Origin: Trinickia fusca | GTDB lineage: Bacteria; Pseudomonadota; Gammaproteobacteria; Burkholderiales; Burkholderiaceae | Assembly (NCBI RefSeq): GCF_003628145.1 | Contig: NZ_RBZV01000001.1 | Coordinates: 1,021,906-1,085,905 of the forward strand | DNA: 64,000 nucleotides | Direction: 5' to 3' | In this document: in pieces, positions 1 through 11,548 of the stretch | How the letters are laid out: every line of letters begins with the position of its first letter | Numbering within the stretch: the first letter of the stretch is position 1 | Translations under genes and position numbers: made by a program | Notes under the pieces: model-generated | The model's input: the letters and a program-made list of their open reading frames with translations, nothing else | Database searches by the model: none | Told to the model about the DNA's origin: nothing

Positions 1-1864
1 CCGCAACGAGCAATTCCTGAAGATGCTGCGTGCACGCCTGCACGGCATCGCGGGACGCCGGCAAGACGTGCTCGTGTTCGATCTGCAAACAGCTGCGGCC
101 GAGAGCTTCGGCTACGAAGCCACGCAAACGCGCCGCGCGAGCGAACAGCTCATGCGGCGCTATTACTGGGCAGCCAAGGCTGTCACGCAGCTCACGACGA
201 TCCTGATCCAGAACGTCGAGGCACAGCTCTTTCCGCGTACGAGCGGCATCACGCGCGTGCTGTCGGAGCGCTTCGTCGAGAAGCAAGGCATGATCGAGAT
301 CGCGAGCGACGACGTGTTCGAGCGCACGCCCAGCGCGATCCTCGAAGCCTTCTTGCTGTACGAGATGACGCAAGGCACCAAAGGGCTCTCGGCGCGTACG
401 CTGCGCGCGTTGTACAACGCGCGCGAGATCATGGACTCGCGCTGGCGGCGCGACCCCGAGAACCGACGCCTGTTCATGGAGATCCTCAAGCAGCCGCAAG
501 GCATCACGCATGCGCTGCGCCTCATGAACCAGACCAGCGTGCTCGGGCGCTATCTGCTGAACTTCCGGCGCATCGTCGGCCAGATGCAGCACGACCTCTA
601 TCACGTCTATACGGTCGATCAGCACATCCTGATGGTGCTGCGTAACCTGCGCCGCTTCGCGCTGGCCGAGCATGCGCACGAATACCCGTTCTGCAGCCAG
701 CTGATGGCCAACTTCGAGCGCCAATGGGTGCTGTACGTCGCCGCGCTGTTTCACGACATCGCCAAGGGCCGCGGCGGCGATCACTCGACGCTCGGCATGG
801 CCGACGCACGGCGCTTTTGTCGTGAACACGGCATCGGCGGCGACGATGCCACGCTGATCGTCTGGCTCGTGCAGCATCATCTGACGATGAGCCAGGTCGC
901 GCAAAAACAGGACACGAGCGATCCGGCCGTCATCGAACAGTTCGCCAAGCTCGTCGACAACGAGCGGCAGCTTACCGCGCTCTACCTGCTGACCGTCGCC
1001 GACATCCGCGGCACCAGCCCGAAGGTGTGGAACACCTGGAAAGGCAAGCTGCTCGAGGATCTGTACCGCACGACGCTCGCCGTGCTGGGCGGTGCGCGCC
1101 CCGACGAGCACTCCGAGCTAAAGACGCGCCAGGAGGAAGCCTTGGCGCTGCTGCGGCTCGAGACGGTCCCCGAGCATGCACACCGTGCACTGTGGGAGCA
1201 GCTCGACGTCGGCTACTTCCTGCGCCATGACGCTGCCGACATCGCCTGGCAAACACGCGTGCTCTACCGTCACGTGCAAACCGACACGCCGATCGTGCGC
1301 GCGCGGCCTTCGCCGATCGGCGAGGCGTTGCAGGTGCTCGTCTATGTGCGCGACCGCTCGGACCTGTTCGCGGGCATTTGCGCATACTTCGACCGCAACG
1401 GCCTGTCGGTGCTCGATGCGCGCATCAACACAACGCGCCACGGCTACGCGCTCGACAACTTCATCGTCGCGCACACCGAAGACGACGTGCAATACCGCAA
1501 CATCGCCAATCTCGTCGAGCAGCAGCTGGCGGCCCGCCTGTCGGCCGATGCGCCTCTGCCCGAGCCGTCCAAGGGGCGGCTCTCGCGGCTGTCGCGTACG
1601 TTCCCTATTACCCCGCGCGTCGACCTTCGAGCCGACGAGCGGGGCCAGTACTACATCCTGTCCGTGTCGGCCAACGACCGGCCGGGCCTTCTTTATTCGA
1701 TCGCGCGTGTGCTGGCGGTGCATCGGGTCGGCGTCCATGCGGCGCGGATCAACACCCTCGGCGAACGCGTCGAGGACGTGTTCCTGCTCGATGGACGCGG
1801 CCTGTCCGACAACCGTCTGCAAATCCAGCTCGAAACCGAACTGCTGCGCGCGATCGCCGTGTGA
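1..1864 (+). CDS. glnD: GlnD, bifunctional PII uridylyltransferase / uridylyl-removing enzyme (5' end missing)
   Basis: This enzyme uridylylates and deuridylylates the PII signal protein according to glutamine, so setting nitrogen assimilation. The frame is open to the left window edge (Arg-Asn-Glu-Gln precedes the first in-window Met at 23). About 620 residues are visible, against some 860 in the family, so the nucleotidyltransferase N-terminus lies outside. An HD phosphohydrolase domain with FHDIAKG near base 750 carries the removing activity. Two C-terminal ACT domains follow (about 1320-1550 and 1650-1850), the second with [14 protein letters not shown], which sense glutamine. The pseudouridine synthase gene starts 7 bases after the stop, so the two may be cotranscribed. 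The identification is firm. Confidence 0.96.
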   Translation, partial: RNEQFLKMLRARLHGIAGRRQDVLVFDLQTAAAESFGYEATQTRRASEQLMRRYYWAAKAVTQLTTILIQNVEAQLFPRTSGITRVLSERFVEKQGMIEIASDDVFERTPSAILEAFLLYEMTQGTKGLSARTLRALYNAREIMDSRWRRDPENRRLFMEILKQPQGITHALRLMNQTSVLGRYLLNFRRIVGQMQHDLYHVYTVDQHILMVLRNLRRFALAEHAHEYPFCSQLMANFERQWVLYVAALFHDIAKGRGGDHSTLGMADARRFCREHGIGGDDATLIVWLVQHHLTMSQVAQKQDTSDPAVIEQFAKLVDNERQLTALYLLTVADIRGTSPKVWNTWKGKLLEDLYRTTLAVLGGARPDEHSELKTRQEEALALLRLETVPEHAHRALWEQLDVGYFLRHDAADIAWQTRVLYRHVQTDTPIVRARPSPIGEALQVLVYVRDRSDLFAGICAYFDRNGLSVLDARINTTRHGYALDNFIVAHTEDDVQYRNIANLVEQQLAARLSADAPLPEPSKGRLSRLSRTFPITPRVDLRADERGQYYILSVSANDRPGLLYSIARVLAVHRVGVHAARINTLGERVEDVFLLDGRGLSDNRLQIQLETELLRAIAV

Positions 1865-1871
1865 GAATTGA

Positions 1872-3605
1872 ATGCGCGTCAAACTGACAGCCAAACATCC
1901 GCGACCGGCCGCGCCGGAACGCGCCCCCGTACGAACCGGCAGCCCGTCGGCCCGCAAGCCTGTACGTACCGAACGTCCGGCAGACACGCCGCGCCCCGCA
2001 GGTGCGTCGGGCGCCGCGCCCAAAGCCAAGGGCGCGCATAGCGCAGCCTCTGCGCCGCGCGCGCAAGGCGACAAGTTCAAGCGCGATACCGCTGGCAAGC
2101 GCCAGGCACCGGCGAATCGTGGCGCCGGCACGCGCACACGCGACGACGAGCGTGCTCCGCGTGCAGCAGGTGGACGCTTCAGCGAACGCACTGCAACGAG
2201 CGCAGGCAAGCCGCGAGGTGAATACGAATCGCGCGGTGAGCGCAAGCCGCGAGGCGAATACGAGTCGCGCGGCGAGCGCAAGCCGCGAGGCGAATACGAA
2301 TCGCGCGGTGAGCGTAAGCCGCGCACCGAATACGAGTCGCGCGGCGAGCGCAAGCCGCGCGCCGAATACGAATCGCGCGGCGACCGCAAGCCGCGTGCCG
2401 AATATGAATCGCGCGGCGATCGCAAGCCGCGAGGCGAATACGAGTCGCGCGGTGAGCGTAAGCCGCGCGCCGAATATGAATCGCGCGGCGATCGCAAGCC
2501 GCGAGGCGAATACGAGTCGCGCGGTGAGCGTAAGCCGCGCGCCGAATACGAGCCGCGCGGCGACCGCAAGCCACGCGCCGAATATGAATCGCGCGGCGAC
2601 CGCAAGCCGCGAGGCGAATACGAATCGCGCGGTGAGCGTAAGCCACGCGCCGAATATGAGCCGCGCGGCGACCGCAAGCCACGCGCCGAATACGAATCAC
2701 GCGGCGACCGTAAGCCACGCGCCGAATACGAGGCACGCGCCGCGCGCGGTCCCGTCAAGCGCGCGGCGGCCGCGCCGAACGGACGTCCCTCACGTCCCGC
2801 CCGCCCGGCGGCGTCGGCCTCGAGTTCGGTTTCGGCGGTCAACGCGGACGGCACGATGCGGCTGTCCAAGCGCATGTCCGAATTGAGCCTGTGCTCGCGT
2901 CGTGAAGCGGACGAATGGATCGAGAACGGCTGGGTCCGCGTGGACGGCGTGGTCGTCGATACGCTCGGCGCACGCGTGCGCCCCGAGCAGCGGATCGAGG
3001 TGAGTTCCGAAGCGCACGCCTCACAGGCGCGCCAGGTCACGATCCTGTTGCACAAGCCCGTCGGCTATGTGTCGGGCCAGGCCGAGGACGGCTATGAGCC
3101 GGCCGTGACGCTGATCACGCCGGCCAACCACTGGGAAGGCGATCGCTCGGATACGCGCTTTTCGCCGAGCCACCTGCGCACGCTCGCGCCAGCCGGCCGT
3201 CTCGACATCGATTCGACGGGCCTGCTCGTGCTCACGCAGGACGGCCGCATCGCCAAGCAGCTGATCGGCGAACACTCGGGCGTCGAAAAGGAGTACCTCG
3301 TGCGCGTGACGTACGGCGAACTCACGACCGACATCGATCAACACTTCCCGCCTGAAAAGCTCGCGCTGCTGCGCTTCGGCCTGTCGCTCGACGACGTGCC
3401 GCTCAAGGCCGCCAAAGTGAGCTGGCAAAACGGCGAGCAGCTGCGCTTCGTCCTGCGCGAGGGCAAGAAACGGCAGATTCGCCGCATGTGCGAACTGGTC
3501 GGGCTACATGTGGTGGGCCTCAAGCGCGTACGCATGGGCAGCGTCGTGCTCGGCGCGTTACCGCAAGGCCAGTGGCGCTATCTGCTGCCCAACGAGTCGT
3601 TCTAA
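1872..3605 (+). CDS. RsuA/RluB/RluF-family 23S rRNA pseudouridine synthase with long repeat-bearing N-terminus
   Basis: The 577-residue protein converts a specific rRNA uridine to pseudouridine. Catalytic half: an S4 RNA-binding domain starts near residue 330 (RLSKRMSELSLCSRREADEW), followed by the family motif GRLDIDSTGLL with the catalytic Asp, and QIRRMCELVG near the end. The C-terminal stretch GALPQGQWRYL resembles RluF more than RsuA, but the target base (RluB or RluF site) cannot be settled here. The first ~320 residues are basic, Pro/Arg-rich and disordered in composition, and contain 15 tandem 12-residue repeats (residues 113-292). Such Arg-rich tails are common in this family and probably add nonspecific RNA contact. 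ATG start, 7 bases after glnD. Confidence 0.92.
   Translation: MRVKLTAKHPRPAAPERAPVRTGSPSARKPVRTERPADTPRPAGASGAAPKAKGAHSAASAPRAQGDKFKRDTAGKRQAPANRGAGTRTRDDERAPRAAGGRFSERTATSAGKPRGEYESRGERKPRGEYESRGERKPRGEYESRGERKPRTEYESRGERKPRAEYESRGDRKPRAEYESRGDRKPRGEYESRGERKPRAEYESRGDRKPRGEYESRGERKPRAEYEPRGDRKPRAEYESRGDRKPRGEYESRGERKPRAEYEPRGDRKPRAEYESRGDRKPRAEYEARAARGPVKRAAAAPNGRPSRPARPAASASSSVSAVNADGTMRLSKRMSELSLCSRREADEWIENGWVRVDGVVVDTLGARVRPEQRIEVSSEAHASQARQVTILLHKPVGYVSGQAEDGYEPAVTLITPANHWEGDRSDTRFSPSHLRTLAPAGRLDIDSTGLLVLTQDGRIAKQLIGEHSGVEKEYLVRVTYGELTTDIDQHFPPEKLALLRFGLSLDDVPLKAAKVSWQNGEQLRFVLREGKKRQIRRMCELVGLHVVGLKRVRMGSVVLGALPQGQWRYLLPNESF
2208..2747 (+). repeat. 15 tandem copies of a 36-bp coding repeat
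   Basis: Fifteen in-frame units of 36 bp encode variants of KPR(G/A/T)EYE(S/P)RG(E/D)R. Two unit types, KPRGEYESRGER and KPRAEYESRGDR, alternate in blocks, which suggests repeated unequal exchange of multi-unit segments. The last unit decays to KPRAEYEARAAR. Each unit carries 3-4 Arg/Lys and 3-4 acidic residues, so it is a charged, disordered linker. Copy number is likely to vary between strains. The complement is also open in frame for hundreds of codons, an effect of codon bias. Confidence 0.97.
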
Positions 3606-3652
3606 CGCTTCCATTCCCTTTCTCTCGCCACGCTCACTGAGCACCAAAGCGA

Positions 3653-3677
3653 CGACGCCCGCGGTAAGCGGGCGTCG
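3653..3677. other. GC-rich hairpin between convergent genes
   Basis: A perfect 10-bp inverted repeat (CGACGCCCGC / GCGGGCGTCG) with a 5-base loop lies between the converging stop codons of the pseudouridine synthase and def. No T-run follows on either strand, so it is not a canonical intrinsic terminator; it may act as a 3'-end stabiliser. Confidence 0.5.
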
Positions 3678-3698
3678 CGCGGCGGCCAAGCGTGCCGT

Positions 3699-6319
<2,621 letters not shown>

Positions 6320-6360
6320 TTATCGCAGCAAGCCCCGCGACAAGCGCGCCCCCCGTACGC

Positions 6361-7605
6361 TTACTGGCTGAACAGCCGACGCGTCGCCGGCGAACCCGCC
6401 GGGATGCCTGCCTCCTCGAGCCGCGCGTAGAGCGTCATCAGCTGCTTTTCGATCGCGAGCAGCGCGCTTTCCGGCAGCGGACGGCGCTGATCGTCGACCA
6501 CACGCCCGCCGATGCGTTCGGCCAGCGACTTCGCGTAATCGCACATGAGGCGGAACGGCAGAATGTCTTCGTCGGCGACGGGCACGTCGAGAATCAGCGT
6601 GATCATCTGACCGCCCTTGTAGGTCAGATCGTCGCGCAGGAAGTTCGTATCGCCGAACTGCAGCATGAAGACCGGGCTTTGCCGGGCATCGAGCTTCACG
6701 AAACGCGTGCCATCGCGCGAGAGCAGCAGACCGTCTTGCGAGGCCACGGCCTGCACGTAGTTGGCCGACCACGGCGCGCCGTCCGACAGCACGTTGATCG
6801 ACAGTTGCGCATCGCATTGCGCCGCAAAGCCGTCGAGCTCGCGCGCCATCGAGACCGTCTCGAGCATGTCGGGAAACTCGGGGGCGCCGTCGATCGCGTC
6901 GGCCAGCTGCTGCACGCCCGACACGAATTCGGAGAACTCGAGCTCGTTGAGCGGGCCATTCCGGTTCGCGAGCTGCGCGGCCGCGCGCAGTTCTTCGTAA
7001 CGCTGGCCGTTTTGCAGCAGTTCCCAGCCGCTGCCGCCCTCGGGCTTGCCCTCGATATAAACGGGCTTGCTGCCGGCCCGGCGCAGACGCTGCGCCAGCG
7101 GCAGGGCCTTGTCGCCGGCCACGGGGCTGCTCAAGCGAATCGGCACCACGCAATCGATACGGCGATCGACGATGTGCGGCGGCGCCGCCGAAATCGTCGT
7201 CGCGGCCGGTGCGATCGGCGGCGGCTCCTCGCTCGGCGCCGCGACGCCGGCTACCGGCGCCTCGCCGATCTCACCGAGGTCGCCGTTCGGCACCGTCGTC
7301 TCGGCCTGGATGTCAGCCGAGGTGTCGAGCGGTGCGACACCACCGAAGCTGGGCTCCATGCGCGCCGCATCGTCGGCTTGCGGGCTGTCGGACAGTGCCG
7401 GCTCGCGGCGGACGTTGGCACGCGCGGGCTCGATGAACGGCCGCTCCTCTTCGTGATCGTGACGCGCCAGCGCTTGCTCGGCTTCGGGCGGCATCGGCCT
7501 GGGCATCCTGCGGCGCACCTTCGCCCCCTGCCACGCGTTGTACACGACCACCCCGCCCACCACCACGGCACCCGCGCCGATCAATCCGAGTGTCAACTCG
7601 TCCAT
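6361..7605 (-). CDS. zipA: ZipA-like cell division protein
   Basis: This 414-residue protein has an N-terminal membrane anchor (hydrophobic residues about 5-24), a basic juxtamembrane stretch (KVRRRMPRP), a Pro/Ala-rich linker and a C-terminal globular domain that matches the FtsZ-binding domain of ZipA in layout. The known role is tethering FtsZ to the inner membrane at the division site. The ATG at 7605 is chosen over one 17 codons upstream because GGAG lies 8 bases before it and it places the anchor at the very N-terminus. The position between smc and ligA is the usual one in Burkholderiaceae. Sequence of the C-terminal domain is divergent, so the name rests on layout and synteny. Confidence 0.85.
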   Translation of the reverse strand: MDELTLGLIGAGAVVVGGVVVYNAWQGAKVRRRMPRPMPPEAEQALARHDHEEERPFIEPARANVRREPALSDSPQADDAARMEPSFGGVAPLDTSADIQAETTVPNGDLGEIGEAPVAGVAAPSEEPPPIAPAATTISAAPPHIVDRRIDCVVPIRLSSPVAGDKALPLAQRLRRAGSKPVYIEGKPEGGSGWELLQNGQRYEELRAAAQLANRNGPLNELEFSEFVSGVQQLADAIDGAPEFPDMLETVSMARELDGFAAQCDAQLSINVLSDGAPWSANYVQAVASQDGLLLSRDGTRFVKLDARQSPVFMLQFGDTNFLRDDLTYKGGQMITLILDVPVADEDILPFRLMCDYAKSLAERIGGRVVDDQRRPLPESALLAIEKQLMTLYARLEEAGIPAGSPATRRLFSQ

Positions 7606-7680
7606 GCACGCTCCATCAAGCATTTCTTTATTCGCGTTCTCCGCCCAGGCGCGCACGCCCTATTGCGCGGTCCCGCTCGT

Positions 7681-10600
7681 TCAAGCCGTATTCTGGGCGA
7701 AACCGGCGGCCGTTTCCATGTCGACGGCCACGATGCGCGATACCCCTTGCTCCTGCATCGTCACACCGATCAGTTGCTGCGCCATCTCCATCGCGATCTT
7801 GTTGTGCGAAATGAACAGGAACTGGGTTTTGTCCGACATCGCACGCACCAGGTTCGCGAAGCGTTCCGTGTTCGCATCGTCGAGAGGTGCGTCCACTTCG
7901 TCGAGCAGACAGAACGGTGCGGGATTCAACTGGAACATCGCGAACACGAGCGCCGTCGCCGTGAGCGCCTTCTCGCCGCCCGACAGCAGGTGAATCGTCG
8001 AGTTCTTCTTGCCCGGTGGCTGTGCCATCACTTGCACGCCCGCGTCCAGGATCTCGTCGCCGGTCATGATGAGCTTGGCCTGCCCGCCGCCGAACAGGCG
8101 CGGGAACAGCTCACCGAAATGCCGGTTCACTTCGTCGAACGTGGCTTGCAGCAACGTGCGCGTTTCCTGGTCGATTTTCCGGATCGCGTCTTCGAGCGTT
8201 TCGATCGCGCTCGTCAGGTCGGCCGATTGCGCATCGAGGAAGGTCTTGCGCTCGGTCGCGGCCGCGAGCTCTTCGAGCGCGGCCATGTTGACGGGGCCCA
8301 GCGCCGTGATCGCATTGTTGATGCGCGTCACCTCGCCCTGCAGATACGACGGCTTCATGTCGGGCGTCAGCTTTTCCTGCAACTGCGCCTCGTCGACGTT
8401 GGCCGCCGCCAGCTGCTCGATAAATTGCTCGCCCGCGATGCGCGCCGCCTGCTCCTTGAGCTGCAGCTCGGTGATGCGCTCGCGCAGCGGCTGCAGCGAG
8501 CGCTCGACCGTCAAGCGCGTCTCGTCCATGTGACGCAGCTTCGCCGTCAGATCGTCGAGTTCGATGCGCGCTGCCGACAATGCGCTTTCCTTGGCCGTGC
8601 GAATCTCCAGCGCATCTTGCAGGCCGGTGTGCGTCGTCTGTTCGTTGATCGTTTCGAGCTCGGCCCGCGCGTCCTCGAGCGAGGCGGCTACGCGCTCGCT
8701 CTGATCGTGCGCGACCTGGATCGTGCGCTTGAGCTCGTCGATGCGGTTGGCCATGTTGCGTGCGGCAAAGCGCGCATCGGTGGCTCCGCGTTCGAGATCG
8801 CGCGCTTGCGTGCGTGCTTCGCCGAGCGCTTCGTCGAGCGCTTCGAACGCCAGTTGATGCTCTTCGAAACGCGCCTGCAACTCGGCCAGCTCGCCATCGT
8901 GACGCTCGAAGTTCGCCTCCGACTCGGCGCGCTGCGCACGCTGCTCGTCGATCTGAGCCGCGATTTCCTCGAGCTCTTCGCGAATCTGCGTGCTGCGCTG
9001 CGTGTAGCGCTCGTGCGCCTGCGTGAGCTTGAGCACGTCCATCTGCAGGGCATGCACGCGCTGCGTCGCACGCTCGGCCTGTGCCCGCACGTCGGCCAGC
9101 GCCTGCGACGCTTGCGTGTGCGCGGCTTCGGCGCGGATCGACGCAGTCTTGGCCTCGTCGGCCAGCAGCGTCTGTGCACGCAGCTGACGCGTGAGGTTTT
9201 CGATTTCCTGCTGACGCGCCAACATGCCGGCCTGCTCGGAATCGGCCGCGTAAAGCTGCACGCCCACGCGCGTGACGACGTGCCCCGCCTTCACGACGAG
9301 CGCCCCGCCTTCCGGCAACTGCGCGCGCATGGCAAGCGCCTGGGTCAGATCGTCGGCGAGGTAGACGTGGCCGAGCCAGTCGCTCAGGACTGCGCGCAGG
9401 CCTGCGTCGTCGATACGCACGAGCGAAATCAGCGGCCGCAGGCCGGCCGGCGTCTCGCGCGGAGCACCCGCGGCAGGCGGCGAATAGAAGGCCAACTTGG
9501 CCGGGGGCGCGTCGCTGGCGAACGCCTTCACCCAGTCGAGGTTGGAGATCTCGAGCGCGGCCAGGCGCTCGCGCAGGATCGATTCGAGCGCCGTCTCCCA
9601 ACCCGCTTCGACGTGCAGCTTCTTCCACAGACGCGACAAGCCCGCGAGCTCGTGCTTGTCGAGCCACGGCTGGATCTTGCCCTCGGTCTGCACGTTCTCC
9701 TGCAACTGCTTGAGCGCAACGAGCCGTGCTTCGAACTGGTGGATCTGCGCGCTTTCGGACTGCACGCGTTGCTGCGCCTCGCGGCGTGCCGCGTCGAGCT
9801 GCGGCAGCGCCTCTTGCGCCTCGGCCAAACGCTGCTGCGCCTCGCGCAGAATCTCCTCGTGCTCGGCAAGCTGCATGCGCTGCTCTTCGAGCTGCACTTC
9901 GTCGGGCGCATCGAGCCCGCCCGCCTCGGCCTTGAGCCGTTCGTGCCGCTGTTGCAGCTGTTGCAGCTGCTGATCGGCATTGCGCTGATGCGCCGCTTCG
10001 AGCTTGAGCGACTGCTCCGTCTGCGCGATCCCGCCACGTTCGTCGTTCAGCTGCGTCTGCGCATCGCGCCAGCGCGTCTCGAGCGCGGGCAGCGCATCGT
10101 GCTTGGCGGCGGCTTCATCTTCAGCCTGCGCGGCCTTTTCTTCGGCCATCGCGAGCTGCTCTTCGGCATCCTCGAGATCGCCGCGCGCCTTCTCGGCCTG
10201 CATCTGCCACTGCTCGCGCTGCGCCGTCAGCGCGGCAATCTGCGCCTGCGTGCGGTTGCGCGATTCGATGATGAACTTGATCTCGGCTTCGAGCCGGCTC
10301 ACCTCGGCGTTGGCCTCGTACAACGCGCCCTGCGCGCCTTGCATCGCGTCGCTGGCCGCGTAGTGCGCCACGCGCAGCGTCTCGAGCTCGGCTTCGACCT
10401 CGCGCAGACGGGCCGTCTGGGCTTCGAGGTCGATCTGCGCATCGGAGATCGCGCGTTGCTGGCGCCCCTGTTCGGCCGCCGAGTCGTTCTTGCGCAGCAG
10501 CCACAGCAGGCGCTGCTTTTCCTCGCCCTCGGCTTGCAGCGTCTTGAACTTGGTCGCGACGACAGCCTGCGCCTCGAGCTTCTCGAGATTCGTGCCGAGC

Positions 10601-11199
10601 TCGCGCACGATGTCCTCGACGCGCGTGAGGTTCTCGCGCGTGTCGTGCAGACGGTTCTCGGTCTCGCGCCGGCGCTCCTTGTACTTGGAGACGCCCGCGG
10701 CCTCCTCGAGGAACACGCGCAACTCTTCAGGCTTGGCCTCGATGAGGCGCGCGATCATGCCCTGCCCGATGATCGCGTAGGCGCGCGGCCCGAGGCCCGT
10801 GCCGAGGAAGATGTCCTGAATGTCGCGGCGCCGCGCCGGCAAATTGTTGATGTAGTAGCTCGACGTACCGTCGCGCGTCAGCACACGCTTGACGGCAATT
10901 TCGGTGTACTGCCCCCATTGGCCGGCCGCACGGCCGTCGGCGTTGTCGAACACGAGTTCGACGCTCGCGCGACTACCGGGCTTGCGGGCGGTCGAGCCGT
11001 TGAAGATCACGTCCTGCATCGACTCGCCGCGCAGCTCCGAGGCGCGCGACTCGCCAAGCACCCAGCGCACGGCGTCGATGATGTTGGACTTGCCGCAGCC
11101 ATTGGGACCGACGACGCCAACCAACTGGCCCGGTACCTGGAAATGCGTGGGATCGACGAAAGACTTGAAGCCAGCGAGTTTGATCGAGGTCAGACGCAC
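7681..11199 (-). CDS. smc: Chromosome segregation protein SMC
   Basis: This 1172-residue condensin ATPase organises and segregates the chromosome. It has an N-terminal Walker A (GPNGCGKSN), a long coiled coil rich in Glu/Ala/Arg/Gln, a hinge near the middle (EGKIQPWLDKHELAG region), a second coiled coil, and the C-terminal ABC signature LLSGGEKALTA and Walker B CLLDEVDAPLDD. The start is taken as the GTG at 11199 (VRLTSIKLAGFKSF, matching the family start); the 37 codons before it look noncoding. It heads the minus-strand run smc-zipA-ligA-def; zipA starts 75 bases downstream. Confidence 0.97.
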   Translation of the reverse strand: MRLTSIKLAGFKSFVDPTHFQVPGQLVGVVGPNGCGKSNIIDAVRWVLGESRASELRGESMQDVIFNGSTARKPGSRASVELVFDNADGRAAGQWGQYTEIAVKRVLTRDGTSSYYINNLPARRRDIQDIFLGTGLGPRAYAIIGQGMIARLIEAKPEELRVFLEEAAGVSKYKERRRETENRLHDTRENLTRVEDIVRELGTNLEKLEAQAVVATKFKTLQAEGEEKQRLLWLLRKNDSAAEQGRQQRAISDAQIDLEAQTARLREVEAELETLRVAHYAASDAMQGAQGALYEANAEVSRLEAEIKFIIESRNRTQAQIAALTAQREQWQMQAEKARGDLEDAEEQLAMAEEKAAQAEDEAAAKHDALPALETRWRDAQTQLNDERGGIAQTEQSLKLEAAHQRNADQQLQQLQQRHERLKAEAGGLDAPDEVQLEEQRMQLAEHEEILREAQQRLAEAQEALPQLDAARREAQQRVQSESAQIHQFEARLVALKQLQENVQTEGKIQPWLDKHELAGLSRLWKKLHVEAGWETALESILRERLAALEISNLDWVKAFASDAPPAKLAFYSPPAAGAPRETPAGLRPLISLVRIDDAGLRAVLSDWLGHVYLADDLTQALAMRAQLPEGGALVVKAGHVVTRVGVQLYAADSEQAGMLARQQEIENLTRQLRAQTLLADEAKTASIRAEAAHTQASQALADVRAQAERATQRVHALQMDVLKLTQAHERYTQRSTQIREELEEIAAQIDEQRAQRAESEANFERHDGELAELQARFEEHQLAFEALDEALGEARTQARDLERGATDARFAARNMANRIDELKRTIQVAHDQSERVAASLEDARAELETINEQTTHTGLQDALEIRTAKESALSAARIELDDLTAKLRHMDETRLTVERSLQPLRERITELQLKEQAARIAGEQFIEQLAAANVDEAQLQEKLTPDMKPSYLQGEVTRINNAITALGPVNMAALEELAAATERKTFLDAQSADLTSAIETLEDAIRKIDQETRTLLQATFDEVNRHFGELFPRLFGGGQAKLIMTGDEILDAGVQVMAQPPGKKNSTIHLLSGGEKALTATALVFAMFQLNPAPFCLLDEVDAPLDDANTERFANLVRAMSDKTQFLFISHNKIAMEMAQQLIGVTMQEQGVSRIVAVDMETAAGFAQNTA

Positions 11200-11322
11200 G
11201 GCGATATCGCTGTTTGAATGGGAAATCGAACGGATCGCGGCGAGCGGCACCTTGGGGCTCAGCCGGCCCTGCGCCGTGAAGCGCAACGCTCGAGAATGCC
11301 GTCGTCGCAATGCTTATTAACA

Positions 11323-11370
11323 GCGCGCGAAGCCGGGCACCGACGACAATCGGCATACGGCTTCGCGCGC
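11323..11370. other. 13-bp inverted repeat in the smc/dapC divergent region
   Basis: Perfect 13-bp arms (11323-11335 and 11358-11370, core GCGCGAAGCCG / CGGCTTCGCGC) flank 22 bases that can form an inner four-pair stem (CCGA/TCGG). It sits in the 349-base gap between the divergent smc and dapC starts, within the probable smc leader. No T-run follows on either strand, so it is not an intrinsic terminator. Function unknown; a leader structure or protein site is possible. Confidence 0.55.
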
Positions 11371-11415
11371 ACAAGTGGCAATCATACCATCGCGGTCGGG
11401 CGCTCCCGCCAGGCA

Positions 11416-11444
11416 TCGGTCCAGGGACGAACCCCGGCTATAAT
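11416..11444 (+). promoter_or_regulatory. Candidate dapC promoter
   Basis: A consensus -10 TATAAT lies at 11439-11444, about 105 bases before the dapC GTG. The hexamer 17 bp upstream (TCGGTC) is a poor -35, so the promoter may need an activator. The rest of the divergent region 11200-11548 shows only the inverted repeat. Confidence 0.4.
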
Positions 11445-11548
11445 TACTGGTTCCCCTAGTACCGAAGCACTACCGAACCAACTGCGCCCGACGCACAGGC
11501 CACGCCTGGCGCCGCCGTCCGCATCTGCCGATACCCGCCGAGCCTCAC

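Noticed and set aside
2208..2747. 36-bp repeats as a possible CRISPR array
   Set aside because: Units are contiguous without spacers and stay in frame in a coding gene.
1118..3055. 645-codon minus-strand frame with SYSARGLRSPRD-like repeats
   Set aside because: It is the complement of the glnD end and the 36-bp repeat, spans two real genes and has no ribosome site; it follows from GC codon bias and repeat periodicity.
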